Positions 1 through 6,470 of a DNA stretch of 11,251 bases are shown in pieces (positions within the stretch are counted from its first letter, which is position 1; each line of letters opens with the position of its first letter). The translations under genes and the position numbers were made by a program. This DNA is from an uncultured Bacteroidota bacterium. Lineage in GTDB: Bacteria; Bacteroidota; Bacteroidia; Flavobacteriales; Flavobacteriaceae. The stretch is taken from positions 1 through 11,251 of the forward strand of contig CAIXNQ010000291.1 in the NCBI GenBank assembly GCA_903920835.1. Direction: 5' to 3'. The notes under the pieces were generated by a model that was not told where the DNA came from, ran no database searches, and saw only the letters and a program-made list of their open reading frames with translations.

Positions 1-279
1 CAGAATAACGAGAACCAAAATAACCAAGATAAGCAAGATCAAAAAGATAAGAGTGATCAGCAAAAACAGCAGGACGAGAAGAAGAAGCAGGAAGAAGAGC
101 AAAAACAACAGGAAGAAAAGAAAAAGCAGGAAGAAGAGCAGAAACAGCAAGAAGAACAAAAACAACAAGAACTTCAAAAGCAAAAAGACGCAGAATTGAA
201 AATGCCCCAAAAAGTTAAATCGTATTTGGGGCATTTTTTTTATGGAAAGAAAAGTAAATCGGCTATATATTTAAGTTAA
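1..279 (+). CDS. 3' end of a low-complexity Gln/Glu/Lys-rich protein (partial)
   Basis: Frame 1 is open from the window edge to a TAA at 277-279. Up to about residue 67 it is almost entirely Q, E, K, D and N, including two tandem copies of KKKQEEEQKQQEE, which suggests a charged coiled-coil or disordered tail. Similar tails occur at the ends of some Bacteroidota TPR proteins (BatC-like) and DUF4175 proteins, but no domain is visible here, so I do not assign a family. The frame crosses an intrinsic terminator at 201-241, so the last 26 or so residues are encoded by terminator and downstream DNA, which is odd. Frame 2 stops at a TGA at 197-199, directly before the hairpin, but would encode a K/R/N/S-rich peptide. 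A small indel in the A-rich tract may have moved the end of the gene. The true C-terminus is uncertain. Confidence 0.45.
   Translation, partial: QNNENQNNQDKQDQKDKSDQQKQQDEKKKQEEEQKQQEEKKKQEEEQKQQEEQKQQELQKQKDAELKMPQKVKSYLGHFFYGKKSKSAIYLS
79..156 (+). repeat. Two tandem copies of a 39-bp coding repeat
   Basis: Copies lie at 79-117 and 118-156. Both encode KKKQEEEQKQQEE in frame 1 and differ only at synonymous third positions (for example caa/cag and aag/aaa). The preserved peptide with silent differences supports frame 1 as the reading frame under selection. Confidence 0.75.
201..241 (+). terminator. Intrinsic terminator
   Basis: Arms AATGCCCCAAA (201-211) and TTTGGGGCATT (225-235) pair perfectly over 11 bp around a 13-nt loop. 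They run into a T tract at 234-241. The T run lies only on the plus-strand side, so it should end the transcript entering from the left. Confidence 0.85.
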
Positions 280-500
280 AATAATTGGCGTTTTATGGAT
301 ATAAAAATAATGTTCAAAAGAAGCTGTTTCTAAACTCAAAAATCTAGTCGGTTCAAATATATCAAATTAGATAAGCAATTACCAAAGTATGTCAAATCTA
401 GATTATTGCCGAAAAAATAAAAAATACTCAAATGGTTTTAAATTTAGAATTCTAAAAACGATTGAAATAGAATTTCATTATTTGCGAGACATTTCTATAA
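280..500. other. AT-rich stretch without a supported gene
   Basis: No convincing coding region is present. A 48-codon ATG frame (389-535) and a 28-codon frame ending just before it show no conserved features. A perfect 10-bp palindrome AATCTAGATT sits at 395-404. Around it are loosely similar copies of a segment starting tcaaat, which may be an old duplication. Confidence 0.4.
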
Positions 501-719
501 TTCTACATCACGGTCGAAAAACATGGCGATGCTAATTATATTCTAAAACACAAAGATGGCTATAAAATCCAGACCGATATTGACGGCGCTACTTTGACCA
601 TTTCCGTTGCGCCTTGGCAAGGATTTACGCCCGATTTTTGGGGCAAAATTAAACCCTTCGCATTTTTAGAGTTTACACAAAATTCTGTCCAGTCTCGTCC
701 AGTCTATAATTGCTTCTAA
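501..719 (+). pseudogene. Protein-like fragment without a start codon
   Basis: The frame is open from just after a TAA (498-500) to a TAA at 717-719, 72 codons, with no ATG, GTG or TTG near its beginning. The stretch from about 516 to 680 looks like genuine folded protein: it contains EKHGDANYILKHKDGYKIQ and APWQGFTPDFWGKIKPF, with balanced composition and flavobacterial codon use. The last dozen or so residues (after FLEF) look unrelated. Both ends appear broken: an upstream stop cuts off the N-terminus, and the 21-bp repeat block begins where the fragment ends. I do not recognise the family. It is best read as the remnant of a gene disrupted when the repeat region formed or was inserted. 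Confidence 0.45.
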
Positions 720-720
720 A

Positions 721-1014
721 GTTTTGATTGCTGCTGTCAGTGTTTTACTCTATGCTGTCAGTGTTTTACTCTTTGCTGTCAGCTTCTTGCCTCTTGCTGT
801 CAGCGTTTTACTCTTTGCTGTCAGTTTCTTGCCTCTTGCTGCCAGCGTTTTACTCTTTGCTGTCAGCTTCTTGCCTCTTGTCGTCATCGTTTTACTCTTT
901 GCTGTCAGCTTCTTGCCTCTTGCTGTCAGCGTTTTACTCTTTGCTGTTATCGTTTTGGTTCTTGCCGTCGGTGTTTTGGTTCTTGCTGTCGGCATTTTAC
1001 TTCTTGACGTTGGC
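721..1014. repeat. Fourteen tandem 21-bp repeats (minisatellite)
   Basis: Fourteen consecutive 21-nt units fill 721-1014 without gaps. Two unit types alternate between about 763 and 930: one begins GTTTTACTC and ends GCTGTCAGC, the other begins TTCTTGCCTC and ends GCTGTCAGC, giving a 42-bp higher-order period. The last three units drift to a GTTTTGGTTC type. Because 21 is divisible by three, several frames stay open. On the plus strand they give hydrophobic (LLFAVSF) or Leu/Ser/Cys peptides. On the minus strand they give a basic heptapeptide of the form TLTARGK/KLTAKSK. None has a clear gene context. There are no unique spacers, so this is not a CRISPR array. Confidence 0.9.
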
Positions 1015-1061
1015 GTTTTAAAAAAATGCGCCAACGCACAATAGCAAAACGACAGCGACAC
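750..1061 (-). other. Minus-strand frame encoding basic heptapeptide repeats (doubtful gene)
   Basis: An ATG frame of 103 codons reads through the tandem repeat as about twelve heptapeptides (TLTARGK, KLTAKSK, TPTARTK and variants), very rich in Lys, Thr and Ala. Such tracts resemble basic, disordered nucleic-acid-binding tails, but that comparison rests on composition only. The first 15 residues (MSLSFCYCALAHFFK) do not match the repeats and cover the central hairpin. The stop is a TAG at 750-752 where neighbouring units have a lysine codon, and the repeat continues past it as SKTLTAAIKTLEA. If this was ever a gene, it has lost its end. It may equally be a frame kept open by the 21-bp period. 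Confidence 0.2.
1008..1036. repeat. Hairpin at the centre of the inverted array
   Basis: CGTTGGCG (1008-1015) and CGCCAACG (1029-1036) are perfect 8-bp arms around a 13-nt loop of T4A7TG. The loop holds the A/T tract and no T run follows either arm, so it does not look like a terminator. It marks the point where the repeat orientation reverses. Confidence 0.6.
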
Positions 1062-1071
1062 AAACTAAAAC
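1030..1071 (-). repeat. Two degenerate repeat units in inverted orientation
   Basis: Read on the minus strand, 1071-1051 and 1050-1030 are two 21-nt segments that both start GTTTT. The second ends CGTTGGC, as does the last plus-strand unit (994-1014), and matches that unit at about 14 of 21 positions. Together with the flanking 17-bp arms this indicates the same repeat family in opposite orientation. Confidence 0.5.
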
Positions 1072-1083
1072 TTTTGAAGCAAT

Positions 1084-1277
1084 ATTTCTAAATTATATTC
1101 ATGAAAAATAATTTACCAATTTGTTTAATAAAATTACTTAATTCTTAATTAAAGTAAATATTATTTTTTAAAACAAACTAACACCCAAATACAACTAAAT
1201 GTTGCAAATCATAAGTAGCTTATTTAATAAAGAATCGATGGATATTCATATCTTTAGTACCCAAAAACAGTGGGTAA
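1084..1277. other. AT-rich spacer without a recognisable feature
   Basis: The stretch is very AT-rich and has stops in all frames at short intervals. No promoter, terminator or RNA structure stands out. A 16-codon ATG frame at about 1239 is too short to call. Confidence 0.4.
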
Positions 1278-1601
1278 ATGAATAATGAGATTGATGTATT
1301 GCAAGATTTTTCTATTTGTTTGAAAAACAGTTAGGAACTCGCCGCTCTTCTCAGTAAGAGAAATGCTTCAGGAACAAGAAAAAGTTATGAAATACCGAAA
1401 AACATAATAAATAATTATCCTACTTTAGCAGTAGCATACAAAGAAGATGAATACAATAAAGACGGTATTCCTTTTGATTTTATTGAAATCTTAAATAAAG
1501 ACCAAAAAAACGAACTTCCGTTAAACAAAGGCAAATATAGAATTGTAATTAAAAACAGAAATTATATGATAACAAATGATTATGTTATTAAAATTAATTA
1601 G
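1278..1601 (+). pseudogene. Small unknown protein gene interrupted by one TAG
   Basis: ATG at 1278 opens a frame that reads MNNEIDVLQDFSICLKNS, meets TAG at 1332-1334, and continues in the same frame as ELAALLSKRNASGTRKSYEI to a TAG at 1599-1601. If the internal TAG were a sense codon, the protein would have 107 residues. The downstream part has natural composition (for example DGIPFDFIEI and KGKYRIVIKN) and a lysine-rich end, which argues that it was once translated as one piece. I do not recognise the family, and no transmembrane segment or signal peptide is visible. A CAG or AAG codon mutated to TAG is the simplest explanation. Restart inside the gene or TAG read-through are less likely. 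Confidence 0.45.
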
Positions 1602-1697
1602 AGTGTCTAAGAAAAAAATGATTTTATAAAACTTAAAGCCATATTTCAACTTCACCTCCCGAATTTCATTGCTTTAGAATATTTATGACCACAATCG

Positions 1698-1728
1698 TTG
1701 GTGGCTTCGTTTATTTTTTTGTAATTTG
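1698..1728 (+). promoter_or_regulatory. Candidate promoter of the alanine-dehydrogenase-like gene
   Basis: TTG (1698-1700) and GTAATTTG (1721-1728) are 20 nt apart, a partial match to the Bacteroidota TTG / TAnnTTTG boxes (6 of 8 in the -7 box). The leader to the ATG at 1753 would be about 20 nt. A weak CCAC/GTGG hairpin overlaps the TTG. The match is imperfect. Confidence 0.3.
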
Positions 1729-1752
1729 CTCCAATTTAATGATCCAATTGCT

Positions 1753-2946
1753 ATGTCTTTAACTCCTTTTTCAAAAAGTCAACTGCTTCCTCAAGAAGAA
1801 AAACTAGAAGTAGCGCGCGCCAAGAGTGAACTTTTTATTGGCATTCCGAAAGAAACCAGCTATCAAGAACGAAGAATCTGTCTCACTCCTGATGCGGTGA
1901 ACTCGCTAACTTCAAACGGACACCGCATTATGATCGAAGCTGGAGCAGGCGAAAGTTCGAGTTATACCGACAAAGAATATAGCGACGCAGGAGCACAAAT
2001 TACGCAAGACACTAGCAAAGTTTTCGGTTGCCCCATCATTCTAAAAGTTGAACCCCCAACGATGGAAGAAATCGAAATGATGTCGCCACAAGCCATCTTG
2101 ATTTCGGCAATTCAAATCAAAACCAGAAAAGGCAATTATTTTGAAGCTTTAATGCAAAAGAAAATCACCGCTCTGGCTTTTGAATATATCAAAGACGACG
2201 ATGGTTCTTATCCTGCCGTGAAATCATTGAGCGAAATTGCAGGCACCGCTTCTATTTTAATCGCCGCCGAATTAATGATCAATAATCAATTTGGAAAAGG
2301 GCTTTTGTTTGGCAATATTACTGGAGTTGCACCTACTGAAGTCGTGATTATTGGCGCAGGATCTGTAGGCGAATTTGCAGCAAAAACGGCTCTTGGTTTG
2401 GGTGCCAATGTGAAAGTTTTCGACAATTCCATCACGAAACTCCGCCGACTTCAAAACCATTTGAACCAACGAATTTTTACCTCTACAATCCAACCCAAAG
2501 CATTGCTAAAAGCACTTCGACGTTGCGACGTAGCCATCGGAGGAATGCGTGGAAAAGACCGTTGTCCCGTAATTGTAACTGAAACAATGGTTGAATACAT
2601 GAAGAAAGGTGCCATAATTGTTGATGTAAGCATCGACACTGGTGGTTGTTTTGAAACGTCAGAAATCACTACTCACGAGAAACCAACTTTTATCAAAAAC
2701 AATGTGATTCATTATTGCGTTCCCAATATTCCTTCACGTTATTCAAAGACGGCATCGTTGTCTATTAGTAATATAATTACGCCCTATTTGCTTCAAGTAG
2801 CCGAAGATGGCGGCATCGAAAGTGCCATCAGATGCAACCACGGCTTGAAACACGGCGTTTATCTTTATCACGGAATTTTGACCAATAAATCTATTGGCGA
2901 ATGGTTCAATTTGCCCGAAAGTGATATTAATTTAATTGTATTTTAA
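1753..2946 (+). CDS. ald: Alanine dehydrogenase / PNT-family NAD-dependent enzyme
   Basis: The 397-residue protein belongs to the alanine dehydrogenase and transhydrogenase-alpha family, whose classic member interconverts L-alanine and pyruvate plus ammonia with NAD in the cytoplasm. The N-terminal signature GIPKETSYQERR (30-41) keeps the substrate-contacting Arg (R41). The Rossmann loop GAGSVG lies at 201-206, and VDVSIDTGGCFETS keeps the catalytic Asp (D295). Aligned by eye to remembered M. tuberculosis Ald, Lys75 falls on Glu100 (in LKVEPP) and His96 on Gln121 (in ISAIQIK). Two active-site residues are therefore changed, and the activity should not be taken for granted. Length fits the family, with about 25 extra N-terminal residues. 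I chose the ATG at 1753 because MSLTPF fits remembered flavobacterial homologues; a TTG at 1726 is the upstream alternative. It stands alone, 60 nt before the next gene. Confidence 0.85.
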   Translation: MSLTPFSKSQLLPQEEKLEVARAKSELFIGIPKETSYQERRICLTPDAVNSLTSNGHRIMIEAGAGESSSYTDKEYSDAGAQITQDTSKVFGCPIILKVEPPTMEEIEMMSPQAILISAIQIKTRKGNYFEALMQKKITALAFEYIKDDDGSYPAVKSLSEIAGTASILIAAELMINNQFGKGLLFGNITGVAPTEVVIIGAGSVGEFAAKTALGLGANVKVFDNSITKLRRLQNHLNQRIFTSTIQPKALLKALRRCDVAIGGMRGKDRCPVIVTETMVEYMKKGAIIVDVSIDTGGCFETSEITTHEKPTFIKNNVIHYCVPNIPSRYSKTASLSISNIITPYLLQVAEDGGIESAIRCNHGLKHGVYLYHGILTNKSIGEWFNLPESDINLIVF

Positions 2947-2963
2947 CAATTGATTCCCTAAGG

Positions 2964-2989
2964 TTGCAGTGTTAAATAAACTACTTTTG
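2964..2989 (+). promoter_or_regulatory. Candidate promoter of the DUF4258/ABC/SGNH operon
   Basis: TACTTTTG (2982-2989) is a perfect TAnnTTTG box. The nearest TTG (2964-2966) is 15 nt upstream, slightly closer than the usual 17-23. The leader to the ATG at 3007 would be very short. No terminator separates it from the preceding gene, so read-through is also possible. Confidence 0.45.
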
Positions 2990-3006
2990 CCACTTAATTT
3001 TATATT

Positions 3007-3393
3007 ATGAAATTTGTTCATCGTTTTGCTTATTACCTCCTCGGATTATTCATTGGTTCATTATTTCTTAAATTTATATTGGATTATACTGGCAGCAAAG
3101 GACTCGATTTTTGCTACCTGCCCAATTGTAGGGTTTTGAAAAACATTCGCAACAAGCCTTTTATTTATGCCACTGAAGCGGCACAAAAAATAAACCAAAA
3201 ATGGCTCGACACCACCGAAGTTAAATCAATTTTGACCAACGGCGATGTAGATTTTAGTAAAAGTAACAAGCCTGCAACTGGAGGCGGAAAAATTTATATC
3301 ATCAACGGAATTAATAAACAAAAAGAACTATTTACGCTAGAAGTAGTAAATTTTGAAGAAAAAGCAGTTTTAAAAGACATCCGCAAACAATAA
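3007..3393 (+). CDS. Small membrane-anchored DUF4258-like protein
   Basis: The 128-residue protein starts with a hydrophobic segment (about residues 8-26, YYLLGLFIGSLFLKFIL) that should act as an uncleaved membrane anchor. It is followed by a soluble domain with CYLPNCRVLKNIRNK, LDTTEVKSILTNGDVDFSKS and a C-terminal KIYIING strand. This pattern resembles DUF4258 proteins seen in Flavobacteriia, whose function is not known to me. The assignment is from memory of the family pattern, without a search. The gene ends 4 nt before the ABC exporter start, so the two are almost certainly co-transcribed, and an accessory role in the envelope is possible but not shown. The ATG is preceded only by AT-rich sequence, as is usual in this phylum. 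Confidence 0.7.
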   Translation: MKFVHRFAYYLLGLFIGSLFLKFILDYTGSKGLDFCYLPNCRVLKNIRNKPFIYATEAAQKINQKWLDTTEVKSILTNGDVDFSKSNKPATGGGKIYIINGINKQKELFTLEVVNFEEKAVLKDIRKQ

Positions 3394-3397
3394 ACCC

Positions 3398-5179
3398 ATG
3401 CCTCGATTCGTAGAAAACGATTTGCCAAAAGCAAAAATCAACAAAACCTCACTCAACAAAGCGGCATTACTTTTTAAATATGCCACCAATCATAAATGGA
3501 AATTTTATGTAGGTTTGTTTTTCTTACTATTAACTGGCGGAACAGCATTGGCTTTTCCAAAATTAATGGGAATGCTGGTGGACTGTGTCAAAAACAAAGA
3601 CAACACCCAAGCCAACACCATCGCTCTGGGACTTGTAGTGATATTATTCATGCAATCTATATTTTCCTTTTTCAGATTGTCGTTGTTTGTCAATTTTACC
3701 GAAAATACGTTAGCCAACATTCGGTTGGCACTTTATAGCAATCTGGTGAAACTGCCAATGTCGTTTTTTTCTCAAAAACGTGTGGGTGAGCTCAACAGCC
3801 GCATCAGTTCTGACATTACTCAAATTCAAGACACATTAACTTCTACTATTGCAGAATTTCTAAGACAATTTATTCTAATTATTGGAGGCGTAATTCTATT
3901 GGCTAGCGAAAGTTTAAAACTTACGTTATTGATGCTTTCAGTAGTGCCATTAGTTGCAGTTGCTGCAGTAATCTTCGGGAGATTTATAAGAAAATATTCT
4001 AAAAAAGTGCAAGATCAAGTTGCCGAAAGTCAGGTTATCGTTGAAGAAACCATGCAGGGCATTAGCATCGTTAAAGCTTTTGCAAACGAATGGTATGAAA
4101 TTGCGCGATATAACGGAAAAATAAAAGAGGTTGTTGAGCTCGCCATCAAAGGCGGAAAGTATCGAGGTTATTTTGCATCGTTTATTATTTTTTGTTTGTT
4201 TGGGTCGATTGTAGCTGTAGTTTGGTTTGGTGTTCGATTGAGCATCAGCGGCGAGATGAGCGTTGGTCAGTTAATTTCATTTGTGCTTTATTCTACTTTT
4301 GTTGGCGCATCTTTTGGTGGCATTGCCGAATTGTATGCCCAAATTCAAAAAGCCATTGGAGCTACAGAACGTGTCTTTGAATTACTTGACGAAACACCCG
4401 AAAAAATAAACTCACAAGCAATTGTTACTTCAAAAATTAAAGGTGATGTAACTTTCAAAAACGTTGCTTTTAGTTATCCAAGCCGTAAAGAAATTCAAGT
4501 TTTGAAAGACGTGAATTTTGAAGCCAAATATGGTCAAAAAATTGCCATTGTTGGCCCTAGCGGTGTCGGGAAATCGACTATTGCATCTATACTACTACGT
4601 TTTTATGACATTAATGGCGGCACAATTGAAATAGACGGGAAGAACATTTATGATTATGAGCTTGAAAATCTTCGTGGCAACATGAGCATTGTTCCGCAAG
4701 ATGTGATTTTGTTTGGAGGCACAATCAGAGAAAACATTGCCTACGGAAAACCAGACGCTACTGAAGCAGAAATTATGCTTGCTGCCAAACAAGCGAATGC
4801 ACTAAACTTTATTAATGGATTTCCAGAAAAAATGGAGACTATTGTGGGCGAACGTGGCATTAAACTTTCGGGTGGACAAAGACAACGTATTGCAATTGCA
4901 AGAGCTTTACTGAAAAACCCAAGCATCTTAATTCTTGACGAAGCTACCTCTTCATTAGATTCCGAAAGCGAAAAATTAGTTCAAGAAGCATTAGAAATAT
5001 TGATGGAAGGAAGAACAAGCATCATTATTGCGCACCGTCTTTCAACCATTAGAACTGCCGACCAAATATTAGTGCTTGACAACGGAATAATTACAGAACG
5101 AGGAACGCATCAAGAACTAATTGAACTCGAAAACGGATTGTATAAAAACCTGAGCAATTTACAATTCAGCAATTCCTAA
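3398..5179 (+). CDS. ABC exporter, fused permease and ATPase (MsbA type)
   Basis: The 593-residue half-transporter should form a homodimer in the inner membrane and use ATP to flip or export a lipid-like or hydrophobic substrate. The N-terminal half carries about six membrane helices of a type I exporter. The ATPase half has Walker A GPSGVGKST (386-394), the Q-loop glutamine (Q434 in VPQD), signature LSGGQ (490-494), Walker B ILILDEA with catalytic Glu515, and the switch His546 in IIAHRLST. All key residues are intact and the length is normal. It sits 4 nt after the DUF4258-like gene and 5 nt before the SGNH hydrolase gene. MsbA (lipid A flippase) and multidrug exporters share this layout, and sequence alone does not settle the substrate, so I give no symbol. 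Confidence 0.93.
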   Translation: MPRFVENDLPKAKINKTSLNKAALLFKYATNHKWKFYVGLFFLLLTGGTALAFPKLMGMLVDCVKNKDNTQANTIALGLVVILFMQSIFSFFRLSLFVNFTENTLANIRLALYSNLVKLPMSFFSQKRVGELNSRISSDITQIQDTLTSTIAEFLRQFILIIGGVILLASESLKLTLLMLSVVPLVAVAAVIFGRFIRKYSKKVQDQVAESQVIVEETMQGISIVKAFANEWYEIARYNGKIKEVVELAIKGGKYRGYFASFIIFCLFGSIVAVVWFGVRLSISGEMSVGQLISFVLYSTFVGASFGGIAELYAQIQKAIGATERVFELLDETPEKINSQAIVTSKIKGDVTFKNVAFSYPSRKEIQVLKDVNFEAKYGQKIAIVGPSGVGKSTIASILLRFYDINGGTIEIDGKNIYDYELENLRGNMSIVPQDVILFGGTIRENIAYGKPDATEAEIMLAAKQANALNFINGFPEKMETIVGERGIKLSGGQRQRIAIARALLKNPSILILDEATSSLDSESEKLVQEALEILMEGRTSIIIAHRLSTIRTADQILVLDNGIITERGTHQELIELENGLYKNLSNLQFSNS

Positions 5180-5184
5180 AAATC

Positions 5185-5820
5185 GTGGCAAACCTCAACG
5201 ATATTCAACAATGGATTCAAGCGAAAAGATTTGAAAAAGAAAATCTAATACTGAAAAACAGCCCAAATCTTGACAATCGAGTGGTGTTTATGGGAGATTC
5301 TATAACGGAATTTTGGTTAAAAATTAATCCGACATTTTTTAAAACCAACTACATCAATCGAGGCATTAGCGGACAAACAAGCTCACAAATGTTATTGCGT
5401 TTTCGGAATGATGTGATTGAATTACAACCAAAAATAATAGTGATTTTAGCAGGAATTAATGATATTGCTGAGAACACTGGCAAAATCCCACTCGAAACCG
5501 TCTTCGGAAATCTGGTTTCTATGATGGAACTTGCAACAATAAATAAAAGTAAAATTATCATTGGTTCTTTATTGCCTGCCGATTTCTTTCCATGGAAATC
5601 TGGGCTGAATCCTGTTGAGAAAATACAAACATTCAACCAATGGTTGCAAAATTATGCTACAAAAAACAATCATGCTTTTGTTGATTTCTTTCCAGCGATG
5701 GCAAACCAATCCAAAGGAATGAAAAGTGAACTTGCTGATGATGGGGTTCATCCAAATTTAAAGGGTTATCAAATCATGGAACCTTTGATAGAAAAGGAAA
5801 TTCAGTTGTTTTTGCAATAA
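5185..5820 (+). CDS. SGNH/GDSL-family hydrolase, cytoplasmic
   Basis: The 211-residue protein shows all four SGNH blocks: GDSIT with nucleophile Ser39, the block II glycine in NRGISG (G60), GIND with Asn92, and DGVHPN with Asp186 and His189 as the rest of the triad. Family members cleave acyl esters of lipids or carbohydrates. The closest layouts are the PAF-acetylhydrolase-like and lysophospholipase-like bacterial forms. There is no signal peptide, so it should act in the cytoplasm. The start is a GTG five bases after the exporter stop. The next Met lies inside block I (VVFMGDS), so an upstream start is required. The tight spacing suggests co-transcription and perhaps translational coupling with the exporter. 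It ends 2 nt from the convergent regulator gene with no visible terminator between. Confidence 0.88.
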   Translation: MANLNDIQQWIQAKRFEKENLILKNSPNLDNRVVFMGDSITEFWLKINPTFFKTNYINRGISGQTSSQMLLRFRNDVIELQPKIIVILAGINDIAENTGKIPLETVFGNLVSMMELATINKSKIIIGSLLPADFFPWKSGLNPVEKIQTFNQWLQNYATKNNHAFVDFFPAMANQSKGMKSELADDGVHPNLKGYQIMEPLIEKEIQLFLQ

Positions 5821-5822
5821 TT

Positions 5823-6281
5823 TCAAAGACTAAACGCAGTTGTATTCTTGATTTCGCCAATCATAAAAGTGCTGTGCGTGCTCCCAATATGCTGTAAAGT
5901 TGTGAGTTTGGTGACCATAAATTCCCGATATTCTTCCATATTATTGACACAAATTTTTAGAATATAATCGTAGTCTCCACTAACGTGGTGGCATTCTAAA
6001 ACTTCGTCGAGTTTGATTACTTCGCTTTCAAAAGTGTTTAAAAAATCTTTGGAATGTTGCACCAATTTTAAATGACAAAACACTAAAAACCCTTTATTGA
6101 TGGTGTTCCTGTTTAATAAAGCGACATATTTTTCAATAATTCCTTCACGTTCTAGTTTCTTGATTCGTTCATAAACCGCAGTTGCAGATAAATTTAATTT
6201 TAAAGAAAGTTCTTTGGTGGTTTTCTTAGCATCATTTTGAAGTAACGTCAGCAGTTTTTTATCTATTGTATCTAAATTCAT
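5823..6281 (-). CDS. Lrp/AsnC-family transcription regulator
   Basis: The 152-residue protein has the standard Lrp layout. An N-terminal winged helix-turn-helix (about residues 5-52, DKKLLTLLQNDAKKTTKEL onward, with LSATAVYERIKKLEREGII as the recognition part) is followed by a C-terminal RAM/AsnC ligand-binding domain (about 65-145) with the conserved VSGDYDYILKI. Such proteins form dimers to octamers and respond to amino acids. It is transcribed divergently from the PLP lyase gene at 6471, an arrangement that usually means direct control. In Pseudomonas putida the Lrp-type mdeR sits likewise beside the methionine gamma-lyase gene mdeA. I infer that it senses a sulfur or other amino acid and controls the lyase and perhaps itself. 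The start ATG follows a perfect -7 box by about 48 nt. Confidence 0.92.
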   Translation of the reverse strand: MNLDTIDKKLLTLLQNDAKKTTKELSLKLNLSATAVYERIKKLEREGIIEKYVALLNRNTINKGFLVFCHLKLVQHSKDFLNTFESEVIKLDEVLECHHVSGDYDYILKICVNNMEEYREFMVTKLTTLQHIGSTHSTFMIGEIKNTTAFSL

Positions 6282-6298
6282 AAACTTATTTGGTAGTG

Positions 6299-6322
6299 AT
6301 TAATTTTCTTAATTAAATTAAT
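6299..6322. promoter_or_regulatory. Candidate Lrp operator
   Basis: ATTAATTT (6299-6306) and AAATTAAT (6315-6322) are perfect 8-bp inverted arms around an 8-nt centre that itself contributes to TTAATTAA. The site lies between the regulator's -7 box and its start codon, a position suited to autorepression. AT-rich dyads are typical of Lrp-family sites, but in AT-rich DNA they also arise by chance. Confidence 0.4.
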
Positions 6323-6329
6323 TTGAAGT

Positions 6330-6337
6330 CAAAAATA
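6330..6337 (-). promoter_or_regulatory. Candidate -7 box of the Lrp-family gene
   Basis: On the minus strand the sequence reads TATTTTTG, a perfect TAnnTTTG box. The nearest upstream TTG is about 27 nt away, outside the usual 17-23, so only the -7 element is supported. Confidence 0.4.
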
Positions 6338-6398
6338 AGTGATTTATTCTTTTAAACACATAATCAATAGTTATATTTTCTAAATTAGAGACCATTCA

Positions 6399-6429
6399 TT
6401 GACAAATAAATTATAAATACACATCTTTG
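6399..6429 (+). promoter_or_regulatory. Promoter of the PLP lyase gene
   Basis: TTG (6399-6401) and CATCTTTG (6422-6429, 7 of 8 to TAnnTTTG) are 20 nt apart, a good Bacteroidota promoter. It leaves a leader of about 35-40 nt to the ATG at 6471. Confidence 0.55.
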
Positions 6430-6470
6430 AACTCTAATAAAAATCTATTAACCAAATTAAAAAATCAATT

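Larger units (their letters stand above)
709..1083. repeat. 17-bp inverted repeat bracketing the repeat array
   Basis: The left arm ATTGCTTCTAAAGTTTT (709-725) and the reverse complement of 1067-1083, ATTGCTTCAAAAGTTTT, match at 16 of 17 positions. The arms enclose about 340 bp. Inside each arm the sequence continues as repeat-like units pointing toward the centre, so the whole block is a degenerate long inverted repeat with very unequal halves. No transposase or integrase frame lies inside. Confidence 0.7.

Noticed and set aside
1..199. BatC-like TPR protein tail
   Set aside because: Only the Q/E/K-rich composition agrees. No TPR or conserved C-terminal sequence is visible in the window.
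389..535. A 48-codon ATG open frame
   Set aside because: It overlaps the more protein-like 501-719 frame, has no recognisable motif and no promoter.
721..1014. CRISPR array
   Set aside because: The units are directly adjacent with no unique spacers, 21 bp is too short for a repeat-spacer unit, and no cas gene is present.
724..1044. Plus-strand frames encoding Leu/Val/Phe- or Leu/Ser/Cys-rich repeats, as membrane proteins
   Set aside because: They arise because the 21-bp period keeps every frame open. They have no promoter, no flanking domain and no conserved start, and two plus frames overlap each other completely.
1650..1715. A minus-strand fragment ending KYSKAMKFGR
   Set aside because: It has about 20 readable codons, no start and no identifiable family. 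Too short to separate from chance.
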